Source: Calamus simplicifolius
Taxonomy: Eukaryota > Streptophyta > Magnoliopsida > Arecales > Arecaceae
NCBI GenBank assembly: GCA_900491605.1
Contig: UESW01004768.1
Span: forward strand, 61,580-125,579
Direction: 5' to 3'
Length of the DNA: 64,000 bases
Within the stretch, counting starts at the first letter, position 1; the number at the start of each line of letters is the position of its first letter. Of the stretch, positions 23,351-34,379 are shown in pieces. Both the position numbers and the translations under genes were made by a program. Under the pieces are notes generated by a model. It had not been told where the DNA came from. It saw only the letters and a list, made by a program, of their open reading frames with translations, and did no database searches.

Positions 23351-23676
23351 TAAAGGTCGGTGCTCCAACTTGATTTCTTGTCGGTACATAAGCCTACGTA
23401 GGATCGGCGCTTAATGCACCCCGGTCTCAACTTTAGCCTTAAAGCTCTGGTTTCGAATTCTGCATCTTGACTTCGGCCTCGGCAACGATGTCAGGTATTG
23501 GCCATGTCCTAACTACAACGTCAGCTCCTAAAGGGGATCTACGATCTTGGCCCCGGCCTCGGTACTAAAATGAGCACATAGGATCTCGAAAATTAACAAA
23601 AAGTTGCTTTTCATTGATTGATAAACATCTTACAAAATTGTCGACTCTTATCGGCCTCGTTACAAAAAAAAAAAAC
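23351..23676. other. Spacer before the antisense gene end (copy C)
   Basis: Decayed continuation of the array (CGGCCTCGGCAACG-type pieces), then the presumed 3' UTR of the reverse-strand gene. No gene supported. Confidence 0.45.
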
Positions 23677-25807
23677 TCAAGGCTCAACCGGAGTTGGGCC
23701 ATCATCCTCGGGAGCCTTGTCTGGTTCCAGCTCCTCGATTCCCTCGAGACCATAGAGTCTTTCTATTTTATCCTTGCAATCCTGGAAGCCGCCGTTATAC
23801 ACAAAGGAAGTGGTCTCGGCCAGCTCCTCATCGTAAGCGTTAGACTTCCTAAAATTCTCTACGGCCTCAGCGGCCTTCTTCTTAGCCACGGTCACTGCCG
23901 CCTTCAGCTCGGCTATCTCGGCATTAGATTGGTGGGCGATTTCCTCGGCATTCTCGACCCGCTCCTCGGCCGCTTTTATTTCAACGGTGGCAGTGTGCAG
24001 TCGGTGCTTCAGCAAGAAAACTTCTGCTTCTGCCATTTTTTGCTTCTCCTCTGCTACCTTTTGTTTTTCCTCCGCCACCTGAGCATTATCAAGCTCACTG
24101 GCCACCTGGCGCTGAGCCACCTTAAGCGCCTCCTCTGCCCTTTTAGCCCGAGCTAGATTTCTGAATCGGGCGGCCTCGGCTTCGGCCTCAGCCCTTTGTG
24201 CTCGGGCCACCTCCACTTGGGCTACCTCTAGAGCTGCCTCAGCCGTTTCTGCTCTGACCTCGGCTTGACTGGCATTTCCCTGCAGTTGGCTGAGGGTAGC
24301 CTCGACCTGAGATAAAAGACCTCAGACGGCAGCTAAAGAATTTATCGCTTGTACCAAAAATTATTCGGGTTAAGTAGTGGAAAATGAAGTCCTTGAAATT
24401 GACAATGGAAGAACACTTACCCAGAGGTGAGCCACGAACGCTTCCCGAAAGAAGACAGAGGTCCCTTGGTTCTGAAGGACACTCTGAAGCTCAGGTACAT
24501 GGACCTAAGCCATCGTCCACTCGGCCCAGCGGCTGTGATGCAACAGGATTGATTGGAAGGAAGGCGCGTCGGCCTCACCTTCCTCCGCAGCACCGACGGA
24601 TGCTGGAGCCACCGGCGCTGGGTCAGATGCCGGTGGTGCCTCTTCCACTGGCACTTCAGCCTGTGGAGGCTCCTCGGCCACCGCCTCTTCGGTGGATAGG
24701 GCGGCTTCTGGAACTGGCCCTGTGGCTGAGCCGGTTGGCTCCACCTCAGGAGCAGTAGGCGATGGCAATGGTGCTTCGGTCCTCTACTCTGGAGGAGTGT
24801 TGGTCAAGTCGATAGGAGATGAGGGTAGCGCTGGTGAAGGCGATCGAGGCCGTCTCCTTTCCTCGGCTTCATTTCTTCCTGAGGCTCCTTCGGCCTCGGC
24901 TCTTTTAACGACTTTGATTTTGGCCCTCTTCTCGGCAGGGGCTCCATCCACTCGGGCCCTTCTCTCCTTAGCGGCGGCCTTTCTCACTACTTGAAGTGAT
25001 GGTGCCATACCTGCACAAGCCAAAGGATTAAAAAAAAAAATAAAAGGAAGAGGAGAACATATGAAGGGATGAAAAGTTGTGGCTGCTCACCATCGCCAGG
25101 AATAAGGCCTGCTAGCCGAAGATTCTCCTCGGCTAGCAGCTTGTTGCATTGAGGGACGTCGGCAGTGATCAACTGTCCGAACGCCTCTTGATCTTGGGAG
25201 AATTATCGGGTCCTTGTTTGGCTCGGTGTCGGGAATTCCCCACTCGGTCCTTACCCCCTCAACTTTGGCGAAGAAAAACCTATCTTTCCACCCTTTGATG
25301 GAAATAGGAAGATACAACTTAAGGGTTCTGGCTGGTCTGGCGGCAAAGGACCACCATCCCGATTATTCCTAAAAGTATAGAAACAACGGAAGAGAGAAAT
25401 CCTAGCCTCTATCCCGTGAATGTGGCATAATACTAGGAAACCGATGATAGTCCGAATGGAATTCGGAACCAATTGAGCCAAAGATAAGGAATATCTGTCT
25501 AAAAGGTTAAGTATAAAGGATGAATAGGAAGGCGAAGGCCAGCCTTGAAGTAGGTTTCATAAAAGGCAACCCTACCGGGATAAGAGGAGGTTACTCTATC
25601 CTCGAGAAGAGGCCGGTATAAGCGGAGGTCAGTAGGGATTTGGTAACAAGCCCTGAGATTGATTATCTCTTGGGCGGTCATGACAGAGGCAGTCCCCTCG
25701 GGAGACTGCCTCGCAAAGGAAGATGGCCAGCAATGGCCGGACGGTGCCGGATGAGAGCTCATCCGATAGCCGGGCAATTCTCGATGGAAAATCGCCCGGC
25801 GGCTCAC
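23677..25807 (-). pseudogene. Antisense accessory gene with Transposase_28-like domain and coiled coils (copy C)
   Basis: Best preserved of the three. On the reverse strand 25807-25499 contains CYQIPTDLRLYRPLLEDRV, then GRVAFYETYFKAGLRLPIHP. A frame change near 25500 leads to 25481-25251, with LAQLVPNSIRTIIGFLVLC and a Phe/Arg-rich segment. Together these give the complete Transposase_28-type domain. 25023-24505 is Pro/Ala/Glu-rich. 24216-23677 is a 180-residue coiled coil (RFRNLARAKRAEEALKVAQ, VAEEKQKMAEAEVFLLKHR) ending GPTPVEP. The start could lie further upstream (a frame is open to 25970) and an intron near 25945 cannot be excluded. It lacks the catalytic signature of any transposase I know; a structural or RNA-associated role is speculation. 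Confidence 0.82.
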
Positions 25808-26079
25808 CGCTGTTCCACTGGGGCACCCTCCGCGGAGGTCGACCAGCTGGGCGCGGGAGAAGAAGAGGGTTGTGGAAGGTTGGGGGAATAACCCTCGGAA
25901 TCAGAGATCGAACACGAAAGAGATGAAGAGGCCGTGGAAACAGAACTAACCTGAAGGATTTGAGAACCAAGAATCAGGGACGAATAGCTCAGGTGGTGAA
26001 AGATAAACAGGCTTGAGCATGATCAGAACGGGGAAGAAGGCAAAGGCAGTGAAGGTGGCTCGGATTGAGAACGACCCCC

Positions 26080-26090
26080 TTTTATAGTCT
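26080..26090 (-). promoter_or_regulatory. Candidate reverse-strand TATA box for the antisense gene (copy C)
   Basis: The reverse strand reads GACTATAAAAGGGG, a good plant TATA context, about 270 bp upstream of the first long Met in the antisense gene (25807) and about 110 bp upstream of the earlier open frame at 25970. This suggests the gene has its own promoter rather than depending on LTR transcription. Confidence 0.5.
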
Positions 26091-26443
26091 CATCTTTTCA
26101 AATTGTCCTACCTTGTTCACTTCAGCCACGTGCCCGCTTGCCACTGGAGATCGTTACGGCAACCACCCGGAGCGCAGAACGCGAAGGGCACTGCCAATGA
26201 CGGGACGGCAGTGACCTCACCGCAATGATGTGCCTGCCTTTCTGCAGCCCGGCACTCGAAGGAAATCCCCCTCGATCTCAACGACCATAATGGATGAGAT
26301 GATGGCATTGCAGCGTCCGATGCATCATTAAAGAAGGAACGGCCCTTGGAGACGCATGGTGCTCGAGGATTAACCACCGGATGATAAAACGCCCCCTTTC
26401 GTTGGTGAGTGCACGCTCACCCATCTCAGGGGCAGGGGGCATC

Positions 26444-27115
26444 TGATTGGCTAATCATGCCCCCAGGCAGTACGGTAACAGCCCGCATGGTTTTTTCGAG
26501 CAAAGTAATGATTTTAGCTAGTCTCGGCCTCGGCTCGGCCTCGGCCTCGAGCTCCGTCTTGGTCTCAGCTTCGGTCACGAGCTCCGTCTCAGCCTCGGCT
26601 TTGGCTTCGAGCCCTGCCTCGGTCTCGGTCTCGCCTCGCATGCTATCGGTCCATAGTTTCAGTCATGAAATCAACTCCGAACATTGAATAGGATAATTTG
26701 AAATACCCCAGAAACTGTCGCGTAGCCCGCTCACCCATTTTTTGTTAGGATCACGGGCAGTTACAGATACTGTGTGCAGTTGCCGATATTCACGATACAC
26801 ATTTAGCAGCTGTGCGCCCACCTGTGGAGCCGATCTTAACGAAAGATTGGATTTAACTGTTATCTGCAAAGGGTAAGAGGGACCCCCGAACAGGTATATA
26901 AAGCTCCCGACTCACAATGAAGGGGGGGAGGATCTTCTCTCATCCTAATTTCTGTTCTCCAAATCGCTGACTTGAGCATCGGAGGGTTCCCATCGGAACA
27001 ACCGGTCCGGGACTTTTCTTATAGGTTTTCAACCAAAGGAGGCAGGCACCATATCTCGGGAGTCTGTGAAGCCCTTTTCTCGCCGGTGCTCTTGAGAGGT
27101 GATCTGTAAGTAACA
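26444..27115 (+). repeat. 3' LTR of Tat copy C
   Basis: Starts TGATTGGCTAATCATGCCCC right after the purine tract CAGGGGCAGGGGGCATC. The end is placed at GTAAGTAACA, by analogy with LTRs A and B. It has CGGCCTCGGCTTC-type short repeats (26515-26640), TATATAAA at 26895-26902, and GACTTGAGCATCGGAGGGTT near 26970, as in the other LTRs. About 672 bp; the 3' end is approximate. Confidence 0.72.
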
Positions 27116-27199
27116 GGAATAATATTTTTTGATGCTTTTAAGCATCGGCAAATAATTTTTTTTAGCATCAGAATATGAGTATTTACTGTAGTGAGCATA

Positions 27200-27444
27200 T
27201 AAGAGAAAATAAATAAAGAAATATGTGATACAAGTCGCATGGAAACTTGCTAGCTAACCCACTTTGACGAGCCAAAGTCTTACCAATCGACTTAGCTCAT
27301 TTGTTGGACTCCAACGACCCACTGTGAAGGACAGTGCTCGAAATATATATATCTCATTAAACTTATTTATATTGGAGTTTTTTATCGATATTTTTGAAGT
27401 TCAATTCGATTGAATATTTGAAATTTTACTTATGAACATCCACA
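27200..27444 (+). repeat. Duplicated chitinase 3'-flank segment, copy 1
   Basis: From AGAGAAAATAAATAAAGAAAT through TTAGCTCATTTGTTGGAC to GAACATCCAC this segment aligns in the same orientation with 56979-57228, downstream of the chitinase, with scattered substitutions. Homology begins about 85 bp after the copy C LTR. See the finding on the segmental duplication. Confidence 0.85.
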
Positions 27445-27569
27445 ACATTTAGATGACCTTTTATCGCGTATGTATCCTCCAGAACTTTCCCTTCTACGTT
27501 CCTGGACAGCTTTCTCACATCCTTTCAAACCACACAACACGTAAAAAAAAGAAAAGAAAAGAAAAGATG

Positions 27570-27591
27570 AGAGAGAGAGAGAGAGAGAGAT
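27570..27591 (+). repeat. (GA)n microsatellite
   Basis: Short GA run next to the LINE insertion site. Similar GA runs follow the 3' target duplication at 33656-33671, so the LINE landed in GA-rich DNA. Confidence 0.8.
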
Positions 27592-27762
27592 AGCCTTTTG
27601 CATTCCTTTCAAATCAAAGAGTGAGTGAATCGCGGGCGTTCCATCTCACCATGCGCAAAGGTTTTGCGGAAATTAAGCGTCTGCTTTAAGATTAGGCGTC
27701 CGGCTGTTTCCTCTTTGATCTTCGGTGTTCTCGCCGCCGATCCTGATCTCGTGTCTTTGAAC

Positions 27763-29520
27763 GATGGCGTCCTCTTCGTCTGCTCCTCCAGTGGTTCCGG
27801 ATGGTGAGAAGAAGGACCGGATGTCTTGGCGTCGTGGCATTGACAACCAATTTGTTTGGGTGCGTCGTCTCCCTCTTCGGCAGGGATTTTTGAGCTTGAG
27901 CGCCGCTTCCCGGAAGTGGTCCAGGTCCCTGTTAATGCCTTGGAGGAGGAAGCGGGTAGCGGGGGGAAGTTTGCTGTTATTGCGAGGAGCCTCTCCCGGT
28001 GGGTTCCGCTGGAGGCTATTATCCGAGAGTTCCGCCAGGCTGGCATCTCCGGTGAGGTAGACTCTGTTTCCTTGGCTCATCGTCACTATCTGTTCCGTTT
28101 TTTCGATCCCCTTGCTAAGGCCAAGGTGCTGGTAAGCCTTGGGTGGCTAACGGCTAGATTATAGCTGTGGCTGACTGGCGTCCGGAGTTTGTGCCGTCGG
28201 AACGTTCGCTGCTCTCGGCCCTACTGTGGATTAGGCTGTCGTTGCTTCCGATTGAGTTCTGGACCGAGGAAATTGTGAGCCCTATTTTATCAGTTGCAGG
28301 GGATTTCTTGTTCCTGGACTCTTCAACGAAGGAGAGGCTCCGTGGTGGGTTTGCTCGGGCTTGTGTTCGGGTTGATTTGAGCAAACCTCTCCGGCTGGGA
28401 GCGAAAATTCGTGGTGCCGGGCTCCCTTCTAGCAGTCATTTGTATACGAGCATCTCGACGGAATTTGTGAATCATGTGGCTTGCTTCATTCGTCTGGTTC
28501 TTGCACCTCGGTGTTAGATTTTGTTTCTTCTTCGGATGGCCCTGTTTTTGGTCCGTGGATGGCTGCGCTCCGGCGTCGGAGGTCCCCCCATAGCCCTGTT
28601 GCTGATTCTGGCAAGGTGGTGCAGGATGGTCCTGCGTTGGACCCTGTTTCATCCGAAGGGTGGCAGACCCCTGGGAAGGTGGCTCGCAGGCAGACTGGGA
28701 GGAAGTCGGCTGCCCCTGTGCCGCTCGTCCTCAGCTCTGTGTCGTCTGGCGATGATTGTCGGCCTGCTAGTGCTGTGTCGGAGATGCAGGCTGGGTCTTT
28801 AGATGGTAGTTCGACTGGGTGCCAAGTGCCTGATGATTCCTGCTTGGGTTGCTCGAGTGGAGGTCCTCTGACTGAAGCTTCAGTGAAGGACCTTGGGCAC
28901 GTTCAGGCTGGGATCAGGGTTCAGCCGAGGAGAGCTGCGTGCCGGTCGGGTGCAAGCGTGCCGGGGGTTTCTGTTGAATCTGAATTGCCTAAGAATTCTC
29001 TGCCTCAATCCAATCTGAACATTGCCACTAACCCTTTTGCCTTGTTGGGTTTCGATAAATGGGCCGGCCGTCCTAAGGTTCGGTCGGATGCCTACCAAGG
29101 CCTACTTAAGAGGGCTCGGGGCTGTTGAATCTCCTGTGCAGAGGGTAGTTTCCAAGCCTACCAAAGGGAAGGGGAAAAAACCCCGCCTCAGGTTCTGGTG
29201 GACTGAAATCACTTGTGAATGGTTCTAAGGAACTTGATACTCAGTCGAAAGTTGGGGCTGTGCTTTCCTGTGATAAGGTTGTGCATGACCTGCTGTTAGT
29301 TCTGAGGTTGTTCAGCTAGTTGTGGAGGACAGGCTTATCCACGATTCTGCTGTTACACTCCTAAAGAAGGCCATTCAGTTGGATGTGTCTGCTGTACTTA
29401 TGGACAGTTCGGTCCCTGGGTCTGCAGATAATATCCTTCGGAACAGTTGTCCGGTTGATGTTGAGATGTCAGGGGACCAGGTGGGACCCCTCCTAAATGA
29501 AGATTCTGATTTGGAATGTT
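27763..29520 (+). pseudogene. LINE ORF1 (DUF4283-like)
   Basis: The ATG at 27763 starts a short Ser/Pro-rich lead, then a frame change near 27856. 27895-28164 and 28167-28517 together carry the DUF4283-type region (RWVPLEAIIREFRQAG, WIRLSLLPIEFWTEEI, SKPLRLGAKI). A possible remnant zinc knuckle (CGLLHSSGSC) follows near 28478 in a third frame. 28481-29128 is Ser/Pro/Gly-rich linker. At least three frame changes and a stop at 28162 mean no intact protein. In intact LINEs the product binds the element RNA. Confidence 0.75.
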
Positions 29521-32500
29521 AGAGGAGCCCAGAAACCATCGTTTCGCTCCTCTTTTGGGAGGCTTATGCAACTCCATAGTTTTGATATCTGTATATTGTT
29601 GGAAACTCGACTAGCTGGGATACTTGGCTAGCTTGAGGAGGCATATTCCATATCTTAGATTTCTTATGTTGTAGAGTCTGTTGGCTTATCTGGTGGTATC
29701 TTGGCTTTATGGAGGAATTCTGCGATAAGAGTGGATGCTTTCATTACATTACTGCTCCCAGCAGGTTTCTCTTGTTATTTCTGAGTGGTCGTTGGCCCCT
29801 TGGCTTCTCTCGGGTGTGTATGGCCAGTACAGACTTTCGGGAGCAACGGGTGCTTTGGGATGAGATCCGGTCCTTGACTGGCCAAGGTGTTCCCTCCTTG
29901 GTTGCTGGTGATTTCAATTGTATTATGGGGGCTAATGAGAAGAAAGGTGGTCGGCAGTTTGTCGAATCCCTAGGGGTCTCAGAGTTCAGGTCCTTCATTG
30001 CCTCTGCTAACCTGCTCGACCTGGGGTTTCAGGGGTCCCAATTTACCTGGTGTAATAACCGATCGGGTGCTGCTAGGGTTTGGGAGCGCCTGGATAGAGT
30101 TTTGGCCTCCGCTAGCTAGCTTCGGTGTTACCTTCTACCACTGTTACCCATTTATCCAGGATTGCTTCTGATTACTGTCCCATTCTTATATCCATTGATG
30201 TGTTGGCTCATCAGAGGAGACTATTTAAGTTTGAGAATTCTGGACATCTTACTCTGGTGCCCGGACCTTGATTGCTCAGGTGTGGCGTCTTCCTGTCAGA
30301 GGGAGTGCTACTTACAGATTATCCAAACGCTTGGAGCTGGCGAGACGTAGACTTTTTCAGATGGAATAGGGTTGAGGTTGGCGACATTGCTCGGCAAGTT
30401 GAGCAGGCTGAGTCTGTTATAGCCTCAGGCTAAGGAAGATCAGTTTGGCTATCTTCTTGATTCTGATCTCATTTCTCTCTAATCCAACCTGGCCCTCCAT
30501 CACTCCTTTCTTCGGCAGCAGGAGATTTTTTGGAGGCAAAGGTCCAAGATTCATGGGTGAAGGAAGGTGATCAGAACACTAGATTTTTTTTATCAGGCCA
30601 CTTTAAAACGCCGTTCGGTGAACCGAATTCGGCGTTTAGCTGATGAGGAGGGCTCTTTCCATGACAACTTCCAAGGGATTAGAGATCAGCTATATCACTT
30701 TTTTCAGTCTAGATGGACTGAGCAGACGGGGATGGCTTTCCTGTTCCTCCTGTGCCGACTCCCTTAAAGGTCTCTGAGTCTGAGAATGACCTTCTTACTA
30801 GGCCTATCACTACTGAGGAGATCATGATGGCTTTATGGGACCTTGGATCTGATAAGGCCCTGGGGCCTGATGGGTATCCACCCTTTTTCTTTCGCCACTA
30901 TTGGGATATTGTGAGGCAGGATGTTGTGGAGGCTATCCAGTTTGTCTTTCTGTCTAGATATATTCCTCTGATTGGAACAGGACTCTTGTTACCTTGGTGC
31001 CTAAACGTCATGATGCTTCTATTCCTCAGCACTACCTGCCGATCAGCTTATGCACTACTTTATATATGGTCTGTGCTTGCCTCCTGGTTTCTCGTCTACG
31101 GTTGGTGGTTTCTCGTCTTATTTCTCCTAAGTAGGGAGCTTTCCTCAGATGTCGTAGTATCTCTGATAATGTATTGCTTGCTCAAGAGTTCATGCATGAC
31201 CTTCATCGTGCCCTACTCATCAGTGTCTTATGGCGGTTAAGCTGGACATGGAGAGAGCTTATGATAGATTGAGTTGGGACTTCCTCTATTGTACTCTTCA
31301 GAAGTTTGGGTTGATGATCTCTTTATTGCATGTATTAGGGCTTGTGTTCATCACCGTCCTTTTCTATCATTGTTAATGGTGGTCAGACGGACTATTTTCA
31401 TTCTGCTGTTGGGCTGAGGCAGGGATGCCCTCTATCCCCGTTCCTGTTTATCCTCGCTGCTGATGCATTATCTCGAGCTCTTTCTCAGACTCAGCAGGGC
31501 CCCTCTTTTATTCCTACAGCGCAGAGCCCTACGGGCCCTCGCTCTTCATCTCTTATTTGCGGATGATTGTATCTTTTGGGCAGGGCCACTATCTACAATG
31601 CTTCTTCTTTTGCCACTGTTATTCAGTCTTATTGTCGGGCTTCTGGTCAGAGAGTTAACCTCAGTAAATCTTTGATTGTTTCAGTCCGAAGACTGACCTT
31701 GCTGTTAGGGGATCTATTATGCAAATCTTGGATATCTCTGTGCAGACTGACCGTTTATCCTATCTGGGGATTACTATCACGGGGAGACGGTCGCGTAGTG
31801 CTGATTTTAGTGATCTTGAGCGCCATGTCCGCGATCGTCTGGATGACTGGCAGGTTACTGAATTATCCATAATGGCCAGGCTTACCCTTATTCGGTCTGT
31901 TCTTACTTCTCTTCTGCTCTATATTTTACTAATGCTGCCATTCCGGTGTCTTGTCTGAGGAGGTTGGAGAGATGCTTCCAGGATTTCCTCTGGGGCTCTA
32001 TGCAGGAAGGTCATGGTATCCACTTTTTGGCCTGGGATATTGTTTGTCTGCCAATTTCTGAGGGGGGTCTTCGGATCCAATCCCTCACTGTCAGGAGAGA
32101 GGCTCTGACTGCTAGGCATACTACATGGTTCTTGCTTGATCCGCACTGTTTGTGGAGCTCATTTATGCGTGCCAAATATGGAGATTGGACCCATTCTACT
32201 TTTTCTCAGTCTACTCGGGGATACTCTTTTTTTTAGAGAGAGGTTTGCCGACATGCTTCGGCCATGCTGTCTAACATCTCTTGGATGATTGGCGATGGTG
32301 CCTCTATCGATGTTGTTCGGGATACTTGGATTGATGACCCTCCCTTTCCGATGGCCTACTTATTTGAGCTCTAATATCCCCAATGGCATGAGAGTTGCTG
32401 ATTTAATTGCTCAGGATCATCATGTTTGGCAAATATCTCTGGTTTCCTCCCTGTTCGGGGACGAGCTTCGTTAGTGTATTCTCTCCATTCCTCTTTTTTC

Positions 32501-33590
32501 GGGTCTTTTTTCTGATATCACCTTATGGAGGAGATCTTGTATGGCTTGTGCTCCTATCAGGGATCTTGTGAAGGCTTACAGACCTTAGCCCAGGCTTACT
32601 CTTGATGTCTCTTGGATTTGGAAGCTGCTCATTCATTCCAAAGTTCATCTCTTCATCTGGAAATTGGCTTGGGACTGCCTCCCTACTTGTTCCCTGCTCT
32701 CCAGGAGGGGTTTGTCGATCCAGCCTTTGTGCACTCTATGTGGGCTAGAGGATGAGACTATTGATCATGCTATTTTCTTGTGTGGTAGAGCGAGACTGAT
32801 TTGGCAAATCTCGGGGTTCCGGATTTGGGGAGTAAGGGGTGACCCTAGCCGTGCTTCTTTTCTACGGTTGATTAGGTGGACACTCGACGGGGCTATAGGC
32901 AGCTGGGCTCCACGATTGCGTACATTGCTTACCAGATCTGGTTATCTTAGAATCGGATTATTTTCTCTGATGAGTTTGTTCCCTCTCATAGGATTGTTCA
33001 GACTGCTTTGTCCCTTTCTGTGGAGTACACTCGTCATCATGCTGTTGTTGATTCTGATGACTATGGAAGCTGGGGCTCCCCTGCTGCCTTGGCAGCACAC
33101 CGGCAGACGGTTTTCATCTCCTGGGAGCCCTACCCCTAAGGTTTGTCAAAATCAACTTTGATGGGAGTGTTCGTGGCAGAGCTGCTGGTTCGGCTTTTGT
33201 GATCCGTAGGTCAGATGGGTCGATGATAGCTGCTGGTGGATTCGGCCTTCTTGATTTATCGGTGCCATTAGTAGAGTTGTATGCAGCGTGGGCCGGTATA
33301 TCCTATGCCATTTGCAGACTGGGCTGCCGCAGGATCTTTATTGAAGGGGATTCCACTACTGTTATTAGTTGGCTTCGCCAGGACTCTGGTGACCAGTGTT
33401 CTACCATTCCCATTATCCTCGACATTCGAGCTTGCTTCGCGTGGCTGATTCTATCCGGATTTGCATATCTACTGGGAAGCTAACTCAGCAGCTAACTGGG
33501 TAGCTGTCCAGGTGGTCCATCATTCGGTCCTTGGGTTTGGTCGCACGGGGACTCATGCCCTCTGGTTCTTTCTCAAATTTGTATTCTGAT
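29500..33590 (+). pseudogene. LINE ORF2: endonuclease, reverse transcriptase, zinc-binding domain, RNase H
   Basis: The endonuclease lies at about 29505-30119 with WNVRGAQ, LLETR, VAGDFNCIMG and a DRVLAS end. The RT covers about 30750-31900: SDKALGPDGYPPFFF, LRQGCPLSPFLFILAADALSR, and the catalytic FADD at about 31556-31567. A zf-RVT-like segment (FIWKLAWDCLPT, CTLCGLEDETIDHAIFLC) lies at about 32650-32800. A C-terminal RNase H (INFDGSVRGRAAGSA, EGDSTTVISWL) is at about 33147-33480. Order and motifs fit L1-clade plant LINEs. At least eight stops or frame changes break the frame. The endonuclease stretch 29709-30119 and RT pieces remain open. Confidence 0.88.
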
Positions 33591-33659
33591 ATATCGGGCT
33601 TGACTCACCCTAGATTAGTGTGATCGTCCACCTGTAACAAAAAAAAAAAGAGTGAGTGA

Positions 33660-33824
33660 GAGAGAGAGAGAATGTTTTCGGTCAACTAAGCATGCTTTAC
33701 ATTGATGTCGAGCTTATTTGGGTTAGCTGTTAGCTTGGAGCAACTAATTAATGCAAATAAGCTCGAAACAATTAGGACACCATTGTTTTTAAGGCATATC
33801 ATTATATGCTTCCTTCATTATGGT
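33660..33824. other. Host spacer between LINE and hAT insertions
   Basis: Unique-looking AT-rich sequence after the LINE target duplication. It forms part of the original spacer between the two duplicated flank segments. Confidence 0.45.
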
Positions 33825-34149
33825 TAGAGGTTGGCACAAGCCGTGCCACGGCATGGCCCAGCCCACATGGGCCGTACCAGGCATGGCCTGGTATTGCTAC
33901 AGTACCGGACCGTACCAGCATGGCCCAGTAAATCGTATCGTGTCAGGCTTAAAAAATTTTTTCACTGACCCGACACAGCCCATATGGGCCTGTGTCGTAC
34001 CATGCCAGGTACGGCCCATATGGGCCTGAGCCGTGCTGGCCCAAGGAGCCATAGGCACGGCCCACTCGATAAAATTTTTTTGTAAAAAAAATATTTTTTT
34101 GATAAATTAAAAAATTATTGAGAATAAAAAATTTATTAATATGAAGCCA

Positions 34150-34262
34150 CCTTAATGGGGGGGGGTTTAGCATAGACCCCTACCAGTTTATTAATTTAAA
34201 ATCAAAATGGTACAGGAAGGCAGAAGGGCTAGGCCTGACCTTCAGAACAGAATACAATAAGA
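34150..34262 (-). mobile_element. Possible LINE 3'-end fragment inside the hAT
   Basis: A run of about ten G (34158-34167) followed by TTTAGCATAGACCCCTACCAG and an AATAAA-like reverse-strand context looks like the 3' tail of a 5'-truncated plant LINE in reverse orientation. No target duplication seen, so this is tentative. Confidence 0.3.
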
Positions 34263-34379
34263 AAGAAGAAAAAAATAGAAAAAATAAAGATGACTTACTT
34301 TAATAATTAAAAATAAAAATATAATTATAAATAGAAATGACTCACTCATCAGTCATCAGTAGTATTTGTGTCATCATCA

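Larger units (their letters stand above)
20600..27115 (+). mobile_element. Tat-lineage Ty3/gypsy retrotransposon, copy C (5'-truncated)
   Basis: Begins in the RT/RNase H connection, so the 5' LTR, gag, protease and RT core are missing. It continues with RNase H, second RNase H, integrase (stop 22981-22983), tandem array, the reverse-strand Transposase_28/coiled-coil gene, a purine tract and the 3' LTR (26444 to about 27115). Its pol C-terminus (WNADNLYRYYQ if the stop before it is read as Trp) and accessory gene are closer to copy A than to B. Confidence 0.85.
27616..33659 (+). mobile_element. L1-type LINE with 13-bp target-site duplication
   Basis: AAAGAGTGAGTGA at 27616-27628 is repeated at 33647-33659, directly after an A-run (33638-33649). 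The element between is about 6.0 kb and holds ORF1 with a DUF4283-like domain, then ORF2 with endonuclease, RT, zinc-binding domain and RNase H. This is the full layout of plant L1-clade LINEs that carry a terminal RNase H. The length and a 5' end preceding ORF1 suggest a full or near-full insertion. The ORFs have decayed by stops and frameshifts. Confidence 0.9.
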
